A stretch of DNA of 64,000 nucleotides, taken from the NCBI GenBank assembly GCA_002837195.1, contig KZ478068.1, forward strand, positions 1 to 64,000, read 5' to 3'. Below the pieces are notes generated by a model. The model was not told the origin of the DNA, made no database searches, and saw nothing but the letters and a program-made list of their open reading frames with translations. This document shows, piece after piece, positions 41,610 through 50,150 of the stretch. A program made the position numbers and the translations under genes. The DNA is from Enterobacterales bacterium CwR94 (GTDB taxonomy: Bacteria; Pseudomonadota; Gammaproteobacteria; Enterobacterales; Enterobacteriaceae). Every line of letters begins with the position of its first letter. Position 1 is the first letter of the stretch.

Positions 41610-42401
41610 TCACAGGCCAGCAACGCCGAGCAAATCCGCTTTGGCGCCTGGTGCCGCTGCCAGCACAATGCCACCGTGCAGGAGCTTGTCGCCTTCAACA
41701 TCATAGGGATAAGTCCAGCCACCGGCCTCTTGCACCAGGCAAAACCCCGCCAGGCAATCCCAGGCATTCATGCGAGGTTCGTAGTAACCCACCAGGCGTC
41801 CACAGGCAACGTAGGCCAACATCATTGCGCCAGAACCGTTACGAAAGAAGTTGCCGCCTCGTGCCAGGACGTCGCTCACTATCTCACCGACACGCTGAGG
41901 TGTGACGTGGCTGTTTGAGCCAATGCCCGTCAGGTGATTTTGCATCGTGCGTGTGGGATCGACCTGCAATTTACGCCCGTTCAGGGTGGCACCCTGGCCT
42001 TTCGCCGCCAGGAAAATTTCTTGCTGGTTTGGGCAATATATCGCGCCAATCACCGTATCGTTTCCATGCACGACGGCCACTGAAACACACCAGTTAGGAA
42101 TGCCGTGGACAAAAGGACTGGTGCCATCGATAGGATCGACCACCCAGGTGTAGCCAGAGGTACCGGGTTGCAAGCCAAACTCTTCGCCCAGAAAACCATC
42201 CTCAGGAAAATCACGGGCGATGGTTGCGCGGATAAATAATTCCACTTCCCGGTCAGCAATCGATACCACATCCTGGGCATCGCGCTTGGTTTCAATCACC
42301 AGGCTGTCGCGTCGTAAACAGTAATCAAAGGCTTTTTCACCGCCCTCACGCGCTACTTTCTCTGCCAGAGCCAGGCGTTGGCTTACTGCGTGTACAGACA
42401 T
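41610..42401 (-). CDS. Inositol-monophosphatase-family phosphatase (HisN/SuhB-like)
   Basis: A 263-residue Mg-dependent phosphatase with all family motifs: GEEFG, WVVDPIDGTSPFVHG (metal ligands and Thr) and WDCLAGFCLVQEAGG. Likely substrates are histidinol phosphate or a sugar/inositol phosphate; the motif set does not decide. The ATG at 42401 has AGGAG five bases upstream; an alternative GTG two codons earlier is less well placed. Stands alone between ortT and the DinI-like gene. Confidence 0.88.
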   Translation of the reverse strand: MSVHAVSQRLALAEKVAREGGEKAFDYCLRRDSLVIETKRDAQDVVSIADREVELFIRATIARDFPEDGFLGEEFGLQPGTSGYTWVVDPIDGTSPFVHGIPNWCVSVAVVHGNDTVIGAIYCPNQQEIFLAAKGQGATLNGRKLQVDPTRTMQNHLTGIGSNSHVTPQRVGEIVSDVLARGGNFFRNGSGAMMLAYVACGRLVGYYEPRMNAWDCLAGFCLVQEAGGWTYPYDVEGDKLLHGGIVLAAAPGAKADLLGVAGL

Positions 42402-42522
42402 GGTCACTCCTCATTGGGGGCCATCAGTGCCAGACCCTGTGGATTAACATTTATAGCGACGCTAGTGGCGGAGAGGATTGCTTTAGCCTGAGCATGGCGT
42501 CAGCCGGTCGCACGCGATGCTG

Positions 42523-42762
42523 TCAGGCTTCGTCAAGCCACATTGGCGCATCATCAAACATCTCTTCTAACAAACGATGCAGCTTTTCACGATCGCTTTT
42601 GTTGCCGCTGGTGTTCAGAGCCGGGTTGTGCATCGGCTTAACGCGAACTTCCGCTTCTGGCCAAATCCGGTGCACACGCCGGGTCAGCTCAGCCAGGAGT
42701 TTCTCACTGGCATTCGGTAATCCTGCAAAGTTACGTTTGTCATAAACCAGCTCTACGAACAT
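42523..42762 (-). CDS. msgA: DinI/MsgA-family SOS protein
   Basis: A 79-residue DinI-fold protein, MFVELVYDKRNFAGLPNASE, then LLAELTRRVHRIWPEAEVRVKPM, and an acidic C-terminal helix SDREKLHRLLEEMFDDAPMW. It corresponds to MsgA, a DinI paralogue needed for macrophage survival in Salmonella. DinI binds RecA filaments through such an acidic helix. A LexA box lies just upstream, so it belongs to the SOS regulon. Confidence 0.88.
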   Translation of the reverse strand: MFVELVYDKRNFAGLPNASEKLLAELTRRVHRIWPEAEVRVKPMHNPALNTSGNKSDREKLHRLLEEMFDDAPMWLDEA

Positions 42763-42781
42763 CCTGTTATCCTGATAATTT

Positions 42782-42801
42782 AACTGTATGAATACACAGT
42801 G
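42782..42801 (-). promoter_or_regulatory. LexA (SOS) box of the DinI-like gene
   Basis: AACTGTATGAATACACAGTG contains CTGT-N8-ACAG (42784-42799), 20 bases before the ATG of the DinI/MsgA gene on the minus strand, so LexA would cover its promoter. Confidence 0.88.
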
Positions 42802-42833
42802 TATCAGTTTTTCAGGTCAGCGGAAACGTGCGT

Positions 42834-43982
42834 TTACTGGCTATCGTGCACTGGCCAGGCGGCGGTCAACAGGGCGCGCTGCTGCGCCTGACTGTAGGTC
42901 ACCCAACTGTTTTTGCTGTTTGAACGGGCGAGGATCCAGTCCATTTCCTCACTGCGCAATGAGGGGGCATTCTCCCAGAAGGGATAAATAGCGTGGCGCT
43001 TGATCCAGTCATGTAACAACTGGGCGGGTTGCCCGGATTGTGCCGGAAACAGCGCGTCGGCAAGCAGTGCCAGTAAAAGTTGCTGTTGTGAGTGCGCACT
43101 CTCATCCAGCAGGGTAAGAAAAGGCAGCAGTAAGCGCCCGCACACTTCACCGTGGTGCCAGGGTTTTAAAGCACCCAATTCACCCGCAATACCGTGGATC
43201 ACACCCAAACCTGCCACGCCAAGCGTTTGTCCTCCCAGCCAGGAAGCCATCAGCATCGCTTCGCGCGCGGCATCACCTTGTCCATCGTCGCGATGCAGGT
43301 GTGGCCAGGCCTGAAAAAACAGGCGTAATCCCTGTAGTGAGGACTCACGTGTAAAAAAGTTAGCCTTGTTAGAGAGGAAAGATTCAAACAAATGCGTAAA
43401 AGCATCAATGGCACAGTTCGCCAACACCGCAGCCGGTGTGCCTTTCAGTAAATCAGGATCGAGAATGGCGATAGCGGGGACAAAGTTTTCATGGCGCAGC
43501 GATGCTTTGACCTGAATCTCCCCTTGATCGGTGATCACTGCATTTTGTGTTGCCTCACTGCCGGTGCCTGCGGTGGTGGGCACGGCGATCACCGGCAGCG
43601 TAGCACCGGTGACTTTGGTGTCGCCGACCTTTTCCAAATACCGCACGCAGGGAAGCGGGTGCATGCAGAGCGCGGCAACAGCCTTGGCAGCATCCAGTAC
43701 GCTACCCCCGCCAATCGCCACCACCCGACTGACTTTGCCACGCCAACGGTTAACCCAGGCGTCTATTTCAGCGGGCGAGGCTTCATGCCGCACGCACTCC
43801 TGGCCCGTTAGCAACGGGCTCAGCACCGGTTCCAGTGCAGCCCACTGCGACCCACGCAAAAAAGAGGGATTGCACAGCAGCAGTGTGGATTGCGGATCTT
43901 CGTTCAGTAAAAGGGGGAGCTGATGCAGTGCGCCGCGTCCACTGATGACACGGCGATTGCCGATGAGCTGGCTGGTGGTCAT
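42834..43982 (-). CDS. Iron-type alcohol dehydrogenase family protein
   Basis: A 382-residue group III (Fe-ADH) enzyme. The NAD-binding GGGS loop is VVAIGGGSVLDAAKA, followed by VPTTAGTGSEATQNAVI. Metal ligands are in NCAIDAFTHLFESFLS (Asp, His) and GVIHGIAGELGALKPWHHGEVCG (His, His). It reduces an aldehyde or ketone, or oxidises the alcohol, in the cytoplasm. Closest use (maleylacetate, lactaldehyde, phosphonate-linked) cannot be told. It is upstream of the BenE gene on the same strand order but the gap of 79 bases contains no obvious operon link. Confidence 0.85.
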   Translation of the reverse strand: MTTSQLIGNRRVISGRGALHQLPLLLNEDPQSTLLLCNPSFLRGSQWAALEPVLSPLLTGQECVRHEASPAEIDAWVNRWRGKVSRVVAIGGGSVLDAAKAVAALCMHPLPCVRYLEKVGDTKVTGATLPVIAVPTTAGTGSEATQNAVITDQGEIQVKASLRHENFVPAIAILDPDLLKGTPAAVLANCAIDAFTHLFESFLSNKANFFTRESSLQGLRLFFQAWPHLHRDDGQGDAAREAMLMASWLGGQTLGVAGLGVIHGIAGELGALKPWHHGEVCGRLLLPFLTLLDESAHSQQQLLLALLADALFPAQSGQPAQLLHDWIKRHAIYPFWENAPSLRSEEMDWILARSNSKNSWVTYSQAQQRALLTAAWPVHDSQ

Positions 43983-44061
43983 AACAGATCCTGAAAGAGG
44001 TTGGCGTTAACAGTGAAATCCATCTTTATCACGCCACTGTGTTAATCCCGTGTTAGCGACC

Positions 44062-45249
44062 CTATTTTGTGAGGGTTGTCACGTTTTTGCGCTGTGCTAT
44101 CCAGCAAATCATCCCGGCCAATAACCCCCAAAACGCCGCTCCCATGCCTGCCAATGTCAGACCGGAAGCCGTTACCAGAAAAGTGACCAGGGCGGCATCA
44201 CGCTGCTGCACATTTTCCAGCGCCTGTTGCAGGCTGGAGCCTATCGTGTTTAACAGCGCCAGGCCGGCAATCAAATGGATCAGCGTGGCTGGCATCAAAG
44301 TAAACAGCAGACCGATAGCGCCGCCAAACAGGCCTGCCAACAGATAAAAGCACCCGGCAGCGGCAGCGGCTTGCCAGCGCTGGCGTTTATCGGGATGGAC
44401 ATCGGGTCCCATGCAAATGGCCGCCGTAATCGCCGCAATACACACAGAGAATCCCCCCAGAGGCGCTAACAGCAGTGATGTGAGCGATGTCCAGCCCATC
44501 AGTGAAGAGGTGGGGGCGGCATAATTAAAGGCGTTAAGCGTGGCAATACCGGGTGCGTTTTGTGAAGCCAGAGTCACCAAAAAATAAGGCAACCCAATGC
44601 TGAGCAGGGATGCCAGAGTGAAATGGGGCGTCGTCCAGACGGGCCAGGCGATGTGTATTGCGGGCAGCGCACCGCCAAAGCGTCCCTGGGCACAGGCGGT
44701 AACCAATCCTGCCACTAGCGTGAGCAGAATGGCGTATCGCGGTTGCCAGCGGCGCGCCAGTAACCAGGTGAGGCACATCACGCAGGCGAGCGGCAGATCA
44801 AATTGAAAACTGGCAAACGCCTCAAGGCCAAAACGCAGCAAGATACCGGCTAACATAGCGGAAGAGATCGCGCCGGGGATCAGATTCATGATGCGGGCAA
44901 AGAGTCCGGTCACGGCGCAAAATAAGGTGAGGGCGGAGGTAAAAACAAAAATGCCCACGGCTTCATTCAGGGTAGTACCGGGCAGACTGGTGACCAACAA
45001 GGCGGCACCGGGGGTGGACCAGGCGGTGAGCACGGGCACTTTGTAGCGCAAAGATAAGCCCAGCGAGGTGATGCCCATGGCGATCCCCAGCATCGTCAAC
45101 CAGCCACCCAGTTGCGCATCTGTGGCACCTGCAGCTTTAACCGCCTGAAAAATTATCGCTGCTGAACTGGTGTAACCCACCAGTACGGCCACAAACCCGG
45201 CGGTGATCGCGGGCAACAGAGGATAGCGTGAGGAGGTGAGGTCTGACAT
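44062..45249 (-). CDS. ydcO: BenE-family inner membrane transporter YdcO
   Basis: A 395-residue membrane protein with about 12 spans, of the benzoate:H+ symporter (BenE) family: ITAGFVAVLVGYTSSAAIIFQAVKAAG near the N-terminus, then GIAMGITSLGLSLRYKVPVLTAWSTPGAALL. It is divergent from the SutR homologue, the same arrangement as ydcO/ydcN(sutR) in E. coli. I take the ATG at 45249; a longer frame would cover the operators. Substrate unproven; aromatic acids by family. Confidence 0.9.
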   Translation of the reverse strand: MSDLTSSRYPLLPAITAGFVAVLVGYTSSAAIIFQAVKAAGATDAQLGGWLTMLGIAMGITSLGLSLRYKVPVLTAWSTPGAALLVTSLPGTTLNEAVGIFVFTSALTLFCAVTGLFARIMNLIPGAISSAMLAGILLRFGLEAFASFQFDLPLACVMCLTWLLARRWQPRYAILLTLVAGLVTACAQGRFGGALPAIHIAWPVWTTPHFTLASLLSIGLPYFLVTLASQNAPGIATLNAFNYAAPTSSLMGWTSLTSLLLAPLGGFSVCIAAITAAICMGPDVHPDKRQRWQAAAAAGCFYLLAGLFGGAIGLLFTLMPATLIHLIAGLALLNTIGSSLQQALENVQQRDAALVTFLVTASGLTLAGMGAAFWGLLAGMICWIAQRKNVTTLTK

Positions 45250-45263
45250 AATCCCGTTCCAAT

Positions 45264-45279
45264 GTGCGTTATAGCGCAC
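45264..45279. promoter_or_regulatory. Palindromic operator A between ydcO and sutR
   Basis: GTGCGTTATAGCGCAC is a palindrome with one central mismatch, 15 bases before the ydcO start and 28 bases, centre to centre, from operator B. The shared motif suggests binding by the adjacent XRE regulator. Confidence 0.75.
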
Positions 45280-45290
45280 GAGCCTAACAT

Positions 45291-45308
45291 TGTGCGTTAT
45301 AACGCACA
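45291..45308. promoter_or_regulatory. Palindromic operator B between ydcO and sutR
   Basis: TGTGCGTTATAACGCACA is a perfect 18-base palindrome ending 12 bases before the sutR ATG. With operator A it would control both divergent genes, probably including autorepression. Confidence 0.85.
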
Positions 45309-45320
45309 AGGGAGAGCGCT

Positions 45321-45863
45321 ATGGAAACGGTTGCCCATCACTTAGCCACCACTTTAAAACAGCTTCGCCATGCGCGTGGCTGGAGTTTATCGCACGCTGC
45401 AGCCCAAACCGGCGTCAGCAAAGCCATGCTTGGACAAATCGAGCGGGGAGAATCCAGCCCCACCATTGCAACGTTGTGGAAAATTGCTACCGGATTTAAC
45501 GTGGCGTTCAGCGCGTTGATCACGACAGTTGAAAACAGCCCGCCGCACTTTGCTCAGCCCGGTGCAGCAATGAGTGCCACCACGTTATTTGCCTGGCAAG
45601 CCGAACTGGGCATGGAAATGTTAAAAGTGACGTTGGCGGCGCGGGCGCACAGTGTATCGACGGCACATGAAAAGGGCGTGATTGAGCAAATCGTGGTCAT
45701 TGCCGGGGAGTTGGAGGTCACGCTGGCCAGGACATCACAGCGACTGCGGGCGGGTGACACCTTTCAATTCCAGGCCGATGTTGCACACGCTTATACCAAC
45801 ATAGGGGAAGAAACGGTTGTTTTTCACAACCTGATTCACTATCCGCGCCCGATTGCGCAGTAG
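45321..45863 (+). CDS. sutR: SutR (YdcN) XRE-cupin transcriptional regulator
   Basis: A 180-residue protein: an XRE helix-turn-helix (TLKQLRHARGWSLSHAAAQTGVSKAMLGQIERGESSPTIATLWKIATG) and a C-terminal cupin (GVIEQIVVIAGELEVTL, AGDTFQFQADVAHAYTNIGEE). E. coli SutR has the same two parts and the same size and is known as a regulator of sulfur utilisation genes. Divergent from ydcO. GGGAGAG precedes the ATG. Confidence 0.92.
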   Translation: METVAHHLATTLKQLRHARGWSLSHAAAQTGVSKAMLGQIERGESSPTIATLWKIATGFNVAFSALITTVENSPPHFAQPGAAMSATTLFAWQAELGMEMLKVTLAARAHSVSTAHEKGVIEQIVVIAGELEVTLARTSQRLRAGDTFQFQADVAHAYTNIGEETVVFHNLIHYPRPIAQ

Positions 45864-45894
45864 GGCGAGCGCTGCGCCCGCCCTGGTAGCGACC

Positions 45895-46140
45895 CTAATG
45901 GGGTTGCTCAAATCCTGCGGCCTGCATTTTCTTACGGAAATCGTCCGTGATTTGGCGATTGCCCCCGGTGACCGGATACACCACATTGTTCAGGACATCA
46001 TTCATATAGTGCACTGCAAACTGCTGCTGCGATTGTACGCTCCCGCCTTCTCCATTGATGGCAATGCTGCCACGAATCAATCCGCCTTGATCAGAGGCTT
46101 TCAAACAGTAGCGACCAATACAGGTATTTAACTGGCTCAT
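45895..46140 (-). CDS. Small protein of unknown function
   Basis: An 81-residue soluble protein, MSQLNTCIGRYCLKASDQGG to KKMQAAGFEQPH, with two early cysteines and no signal peptide. AAGGAG before the ATG gives it good translation. It lies convergent with sutR and after the ygbI end. No family recognised. Confidence 0.6.
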   Translation of the reverse strand: MSQLNTCIGRYCLKASDQGGLIRGSIAINGEGGSVQSQQQFAVHYMNDVLNNVVYPVTGGNRQITDDFRKKMQAAGFEQPH

Positions 46141-46250
46141 ACGATCTCCTTGTTACTGGGTGAAAGGTCATAACAAATGAGCTCGGCATTGCTGATGCCA
46201 GTAATAAGTCTAGCGGCACACCAGCATTGTGTGCCGCAGTGAGGGAGTTT

Positions 46251-47054
46251 TTAGCCGGTAGCGTGATCTCGCTCGCGCGTTACCGTGGACTGAGAAGCGG
46301 CGATCAGGACTTCAACCTGATGCGATTCGATTTCGCGTCGCACTGTCTCTGTTAACCTGGCGTCGGTGATGATGCTATCAAATTGCTTGAGATCGAGCGC
46401 CAGCCAGGTCGCCACTTTATTGTATTTCGAGCTGTCAGCCAGCAGCACACGCTTGCGGCTAACGCGTGCGGCACTGCGTTTCACACTGACTTTTTCTTCA
46501 TCGGGCGTATAGCTGCCGCGTATGCCCCAACATGAGGCGGAAAGAAAGGCGATATCAATCGAGACATTACCGATTGCCAGCGCGGCGGCCTCCCCAACAC
46601 ATGATCGGTTTTCACGGCATAGCGTGCCGCCGGTGTGGATCATACGGCATTGTGAAGATTCGATAACAAAAGCAGCAATCACGAAATCATTGGTCACGAT
46701 GGTCAGGTCACTGCGTTGACTCAAGGCGCGCGCCAGGGCAAGCGTGGTGGTTCCCGCATCCAGATAAATGCAGCTATTGAGTGGAATGGTGGTTGCCGCG
46801 AGGGTGCCAATCGCCAGCTTTTCCATGCTGTACATGGTGGTTTTATCCAGATGCGAGGGTTCACTGGACAAGCGATCGGGGGAGCGCACGCCACCGGAAA
46901 CCAGCAGTACAGCACCTTGCTCTTCCAACTTTTGGAGATCGCGGCGGATGGTCATGTGTGAAACATTTAGCCGTTCAGTCAACTCATTGATGCTGACCAC
47001 ACCGCGCTCAGCCACCAGTGCAAGGATCTGTTGATGGCGTTCAATAGGGATCAT
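46251..47054 (-). CDS. ygbI: DeoR-family regulator YgbI of the tetronate operon
   Basis: A 267-residue protein with a DeoR helix-turn-helix (RHQQILALVAERGVVSINELTERLNVSHMTIRRDLQKLEEQG) and the sugar-isomerase-like effector domain (YLDAGTTTLALARAL, IAFLSASCWGIRGSYTPDEEKVSVKR, LADSSKYNKVATWLAL). Divergent from ltnD exactly as ygbI in E. coli. ATG at 47054 follows CAGGAG; a longer frame from 47153 has a non-family N-terminus. It likely represses the operon until a sugar-acid phosphate appears. Confidence 0.93.
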   Translation of the reverse strand: MIPIERHQQILALVAERGVVSINELTERLNVSHMTIRRDLQKLEEQGAVLLVSGGVRSPDRLSSEPSHLDKTTMYSMEKLAIGTLAATTIPLNSCIYLDAGTTTLALARALSQRSDLTIVTNDFVIAAFVIESSQCRMIHTGGTLCRENRSCVGEAAALAIGNVSIDIAFLSASCWGIRGSYTPDEEKVSVKRSAARVSRKRVLLADSSKYNKVATWLALDLKQFDSIITDARLTETVRREIESHQVEVLIAASQSTVTRERDHATG

Positions 47055-47263
47055 GACAACTCCTGTAAGGATCGGGCCCACAAAACGTGTGACGAGTATA
47101 GCGCCATGCCAGTAAACCTTTCGCAAATATTCACGTAAGAAAGTCAGCGGCATGCGCTTAAATCAGCAATTCCTATCATCCTACATCAACTATTGTATTG
47201 ATAATAATGAAAAAATACCGCTATGTGAAACATTGTTAATGATGGGTGGTGGTTGTTAATTAT

Positions 47264-47306
47264 TGTGATAGTGATCGCATCGTGGCGGCGAGTATCGGGT
47301 TACAAT
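47264..47306 (+). promoter_or_regulatory. CRP site and promoter of ltnD operon
   Basis: TGTGATAGTGATCGCA (47264-47279) matches TGTGA-N6-TCACA in nine of ten bases. A -10 candidate TACAAT starts at 47301, which puts the CRP centre close to -41.5, the class II activator position. Confidence 0.7.
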
Positions 47307-47351
47307 TAACATAACAACACAATTTATCACCTTAATTAACACGGAGTCAGT

Positions 47352-48260
47352 ATGTCACAGACGAATACGTCAGTTTGCGTGATTGGGTTAGGCTCAATGG
47401 GGATGGGCGCAGCGCAATCCTGCTTGCGTGCGGGTTTACGCACGTGGGGTGTTGATCTGAATCCCCAGGCGCGCGAGACGCTGCTGGAAAGCGGTGCGCA
47501 AGACGCGGCTGAGAGTGCTTTGGCATTTGCCAGTCAACTGAATGCTGTACTCCTGCTGGTGGTGAATGCGCAACAAGTGAATGCCATTTTATTCGGTGAG
47601 CAAGGCTTAGCCGCGCACTTAACGCCGGGTACGGTGGTCATGGTGTCATCCACGATTTCTTCTGACGATGCCAAAGCGATTGCCAGCAAGTTAGCGGAGC
47701 ACCAACTGCTGATGTTAGATGCGCCGGTTTCAGGCGGAGCCGTAAAAGCGGCTGCCGGTGAGATGACCGTAATGGCATCAGGCAGCGATGAAGCCTTTGC
47801 TGCGCTGCAGCCCGTGCTGGACGCGGTGGCCGGTAAAGTGTATCGCATTGGTAGCGAGCCTGGCCTGGGATCAACGGTGAAAATCATTCACCAGTTGCTG
47901 GCGGGTGTTCATATTGCGGCAGGCGCTGAAGCGATGGCGCTGGCTGCGCGTGCGGGCATTCCTCTCGATACCATGTACGACGTTGTGACCAATGCGGCAG
48001 GTAACTCCTGGATGTTTGAGAACCGTATGCGTCACGTCGTGGACGGCGACTACACACCGAAATCGGCAGTGGATATTTTTGTGAAAGATTTAGGTCTGGT
48101 GGCGGATACCGCGAAAACACTGCGTTTCCCACTGCCGCTGGCCTCTACGGCGTTAAATATGTTCACCTCGGCCAGCAACGCAGGCTTCGGTAAAGAAGAT
48201 GACAGCGCCGTGATCAAAATTTTCAGTGGCATCACGTTGCCAGAGAAGGATAAATCCTGA
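47352..48260 (+). CDS. ltnD: L-threonate dehydrogenase LtnD (YgbJ)
   Basis: A 302-residue beta-hydroxyacid dehydrogenase with NAD motif GLGSMGMGAAQS, substrate strand DAPVSGGAVKAAAGEMTVM and catalytic Lys in KIIHQLLAG. In the pathway known for E. coli-type operons it oxidises L-threonate to 2-oxo-tetronate. First gene of the operon; its stop shares a base with the otnK start (TGATG). Confidence 0.93.
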   Translation: MSQTNTSVCVIGLGSMGMGAAQSCLRAGLRTWGVDLNPQARETLLESGAQDAAESALAFASQLNAVLLLVVNAQQVNAILFGEQGLAAHLTPGTVVMVSSTISSDDAKAIASKLAEHQLLMLDAPVSGGAVKAAAGEMTVMASGSDEAFAALQPVLDAVAGKVYRIGSEPGLGSTVKIIHQLLAGVHIAAGAEAMALAARAGIPLDTMYDVVTNAAGNSWMFENRMRHVVDGDYTPKSAVDIFVKDLGLVADTAKTLRFPLPLASTALNMFTSASNAGFGKEDDSAVIKIFSGITLPEKDKS

Positions 48261-49525
48261 TGCAGCGTCTTGGCGTAATTGCAGATGACTTCACCGGCGC
48301 AACGGACATCGCCAGTTTCTTAGTGCAAAACGGTTTACCTACCGTGCAGTACAACGGTGTCCCTGACGGTGAAGCGACCCAAAGTGCGCAGGCGATTGTG
48401 GTCAGCCTGAAATCACGTTCATGCCCAACAGAGCAGGCGGTTTCCGCTTCGCTGGCGGCGTTAAAGTGGCTGCAGGCGCAGGGTTGCGATCGTTTCTATT
48501 TCAAGTATTGCTCCACCTTTGATAGCACCGCGAAAGGCAATATTGGTCCGGTCACCGATGCCTTGTTAGCGGCGCTGGGAGAAACCTTCACCATTATTTC
48601 ACCTGCGCTGCCTGTAAACGGGCGCAGTGTGTATCAGGGCTACCTGTTTGTCTTTGATCAATTGTTGTCAGAATCTGGAATGCGTCATCACCCGGTGACG
48701 CCAATGACCGACAGCGCCTTGCCACGCTTAATGGAAGCGCAGGCGCAGGGGCGGTGTGCCGTGGTCAATGCCGCGGCCCTGGAGCAGGGTGCGGATGCCG
48801 TGCAGCAGCGTATGCAGCAGTTAAAAGCCGAAGGCGTACGTTATGCCGTATTGGATGCTACCTCTGAAGCGCATCTGATCACCCAAGGTGCAGCCGTTAA
48901 AGATCTGCCGTTGGTGACGGGCGGATCGGGGCTGGCAATCGGTCTGGCACGCCAGTGGGCAACGCCGGGCTATGATCGCCAGCAGGCGGAAGCCGCAGGA
49001 CGTCCAATGGGTGAGAAGGCCGTTGTGATTTCAGGTTCTTGCTCCACGATGACCAACGCCCAAGTCGCACGCTATTTGACACAGGCACCGGCCCATGTTG
49101 TCGAGGTTGAAGCCTGTCTTGAAGACCCTGAAGCCTACGCACAACGTCTGTGTGACTGGGTTGTGCAGCAGGAAGGGGCGTTGGCGCCGCTGTTGTATGC
49201 CACCTCCGACGCGCAGGCATTGCAGCGTATTCAGCAGCAGTACGGTGCGCAACGCAGCAGCGAAGCGGTTGAGGCCTTATTTTCTGCAGTGGTGCGCGAG
49301 CTGAAAGCACGCGGTTATCAACGGTTTATTGTGGCCGGTGGCGAAACGTCTGGCGTCGTCGCGCAAACCCTGGGGATTCACGCTTTCCATATTGGCCCGG
49401 TGATAGCACCTGGCGTGCCGTGGGTGCGTGCAACCGATCAACCTGTTTCGCTGGCGCTGAAATCAGGCAATTTTGGCAACGAAGATTTCTTTGCTCATGC
49501 ACAGGAGGCGTTTCGCAATGACTGA
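48260..49525 (+). CDS. otnK: 3-oxo-tetronate kinase OtnK (YgbK)
   Basis: A 421-residue two-domain kinase of the DUF1537/YgbK family: N-terminal GVIADDFTGATDIASFLVQNGL and C-terminal VAGGETSGVVAQTLG, the ATP-binding loop. It phosphorylates 3-oxo-tetronate at O4. It overlaps the next gene by eight bases. Confidence 0.93.
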   Translation: MQRLGVIADDFTGATDIASFLVQNGLPTVQYNGVPDGEATQSAQAIVVSLKSRSCPTEQAVSASLAALKWLQAQGCDRFYFKYCSTFDSTAKGNIGPVTDALLAALGETFTIISPALPVNGRSVYQGYLFVFDQLLSESGMRHHPVTPMTDSALPRLMEAQAQGRCAVVNAAALEQGADAVQQRMQQLKAEGVRYAVLDATSEAHLITQGAAVKDLPLVTGGSGLAIGLARQWATPGYDRQQAEAAGRPMGEKAVVISGSCSTMTNAQVARYLTQAPAHVVEVEACLEDPEAYAQRLCDWVVQQEGALAPLLYATSDAQALQRIQQQYGAQRSSEAVEALFSAVVRELKARGYQRFIVAGGETSGVVAQTLGIHAFHIGPVIAPGVPWVRATDQPVSLALKSGNFGNEDFFAHAQEAFRND

Positions 49526-50141
49526 ACAGCAAGCTCGTGAAGAGATGGTCAAGCTGGGGGCATCCTTTTTCCAACGCGGATACGCCACTGGCTCAGCGGG
49601 TAACCTGTCGATGCTGCTGGACGACGGCACCCTGTTAGCGACGCCGACGGGATCGTGCCTGGGGGAATTACAGGCCGATCGTTTGTCGAAAGTGACGCTG
49701 GAAGGCGAGTGGATCAGCGGTGATAAGCCCTCAAAAGAGGTGAGCTTTCACCGGGCCATCTACCTGAACAAACCGTCATGTCGCGCGATTGTGCATTTGC
49801 ATTGCCTGTATCTGACGGCACTCTCTTGCCAGCAAGGGCTGGACACCAAAAACTGCATCAAGCCGTTTACGCCTTATGTGGTGATGCGCGTCGGTGATGT
49901 GCCTGTGGTGCCGTACTATCGTCCGGGCGATGCGCGTCTTGGCGAGGATCTGGCGAAGTTAGCACCGCATTACAATGCCTTTTTGCTCGCCAATCATGGC
50001 CCTGTGGTGGTCGGCAAAACATTGCGGGAAGCGGCAGATAACACCGAAGAACTGGAAGAAACCGCCCGCTTAATCTTTACGCTCGGCGATCGCCCCATTC
50101 GCTATCTTACCGCCGATGAAGTGGCGGAATTACGTCCATAA
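49518..50141 (+). CDS. otnC: 3-oxo-tetronate 4-phosphate decarboxylase OtnC (YgbL)
   Basis: A 207-residue class II aldolase/adducin-fold protein with zinc ligands in AIVHLHCLYLTAL and LANHGPVVVG. It decarboxylates 3-oxo-tetronate 4-phosphate to dihydroxyacetone phosphate. The ATG at 49518 overlaps the otnK stop; a longer frame from 49473 lies within otnK and lacks a ribosome site. Confidence 0.92.
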   Translation: MTEQQAREEMVKLGASFFQRGYATGSAGNLSMLLDDGTLLATPTGSCLGELQADRLSKVTLEGEWISGDKPSKEVSFHRAIYLNKPSCRAIVHLHCLYLTALSCQQGLDTKNCIKPFTPYVVMRVGDVPVVPYYRPGDARLGEDLAKLAPHYNAFLLANHGPVVVGKTLREAADNTEELEETARLIFTLGDRPIRYLTADEVAELRP

Positions 50142-50150
50142 GGAGCCGAT

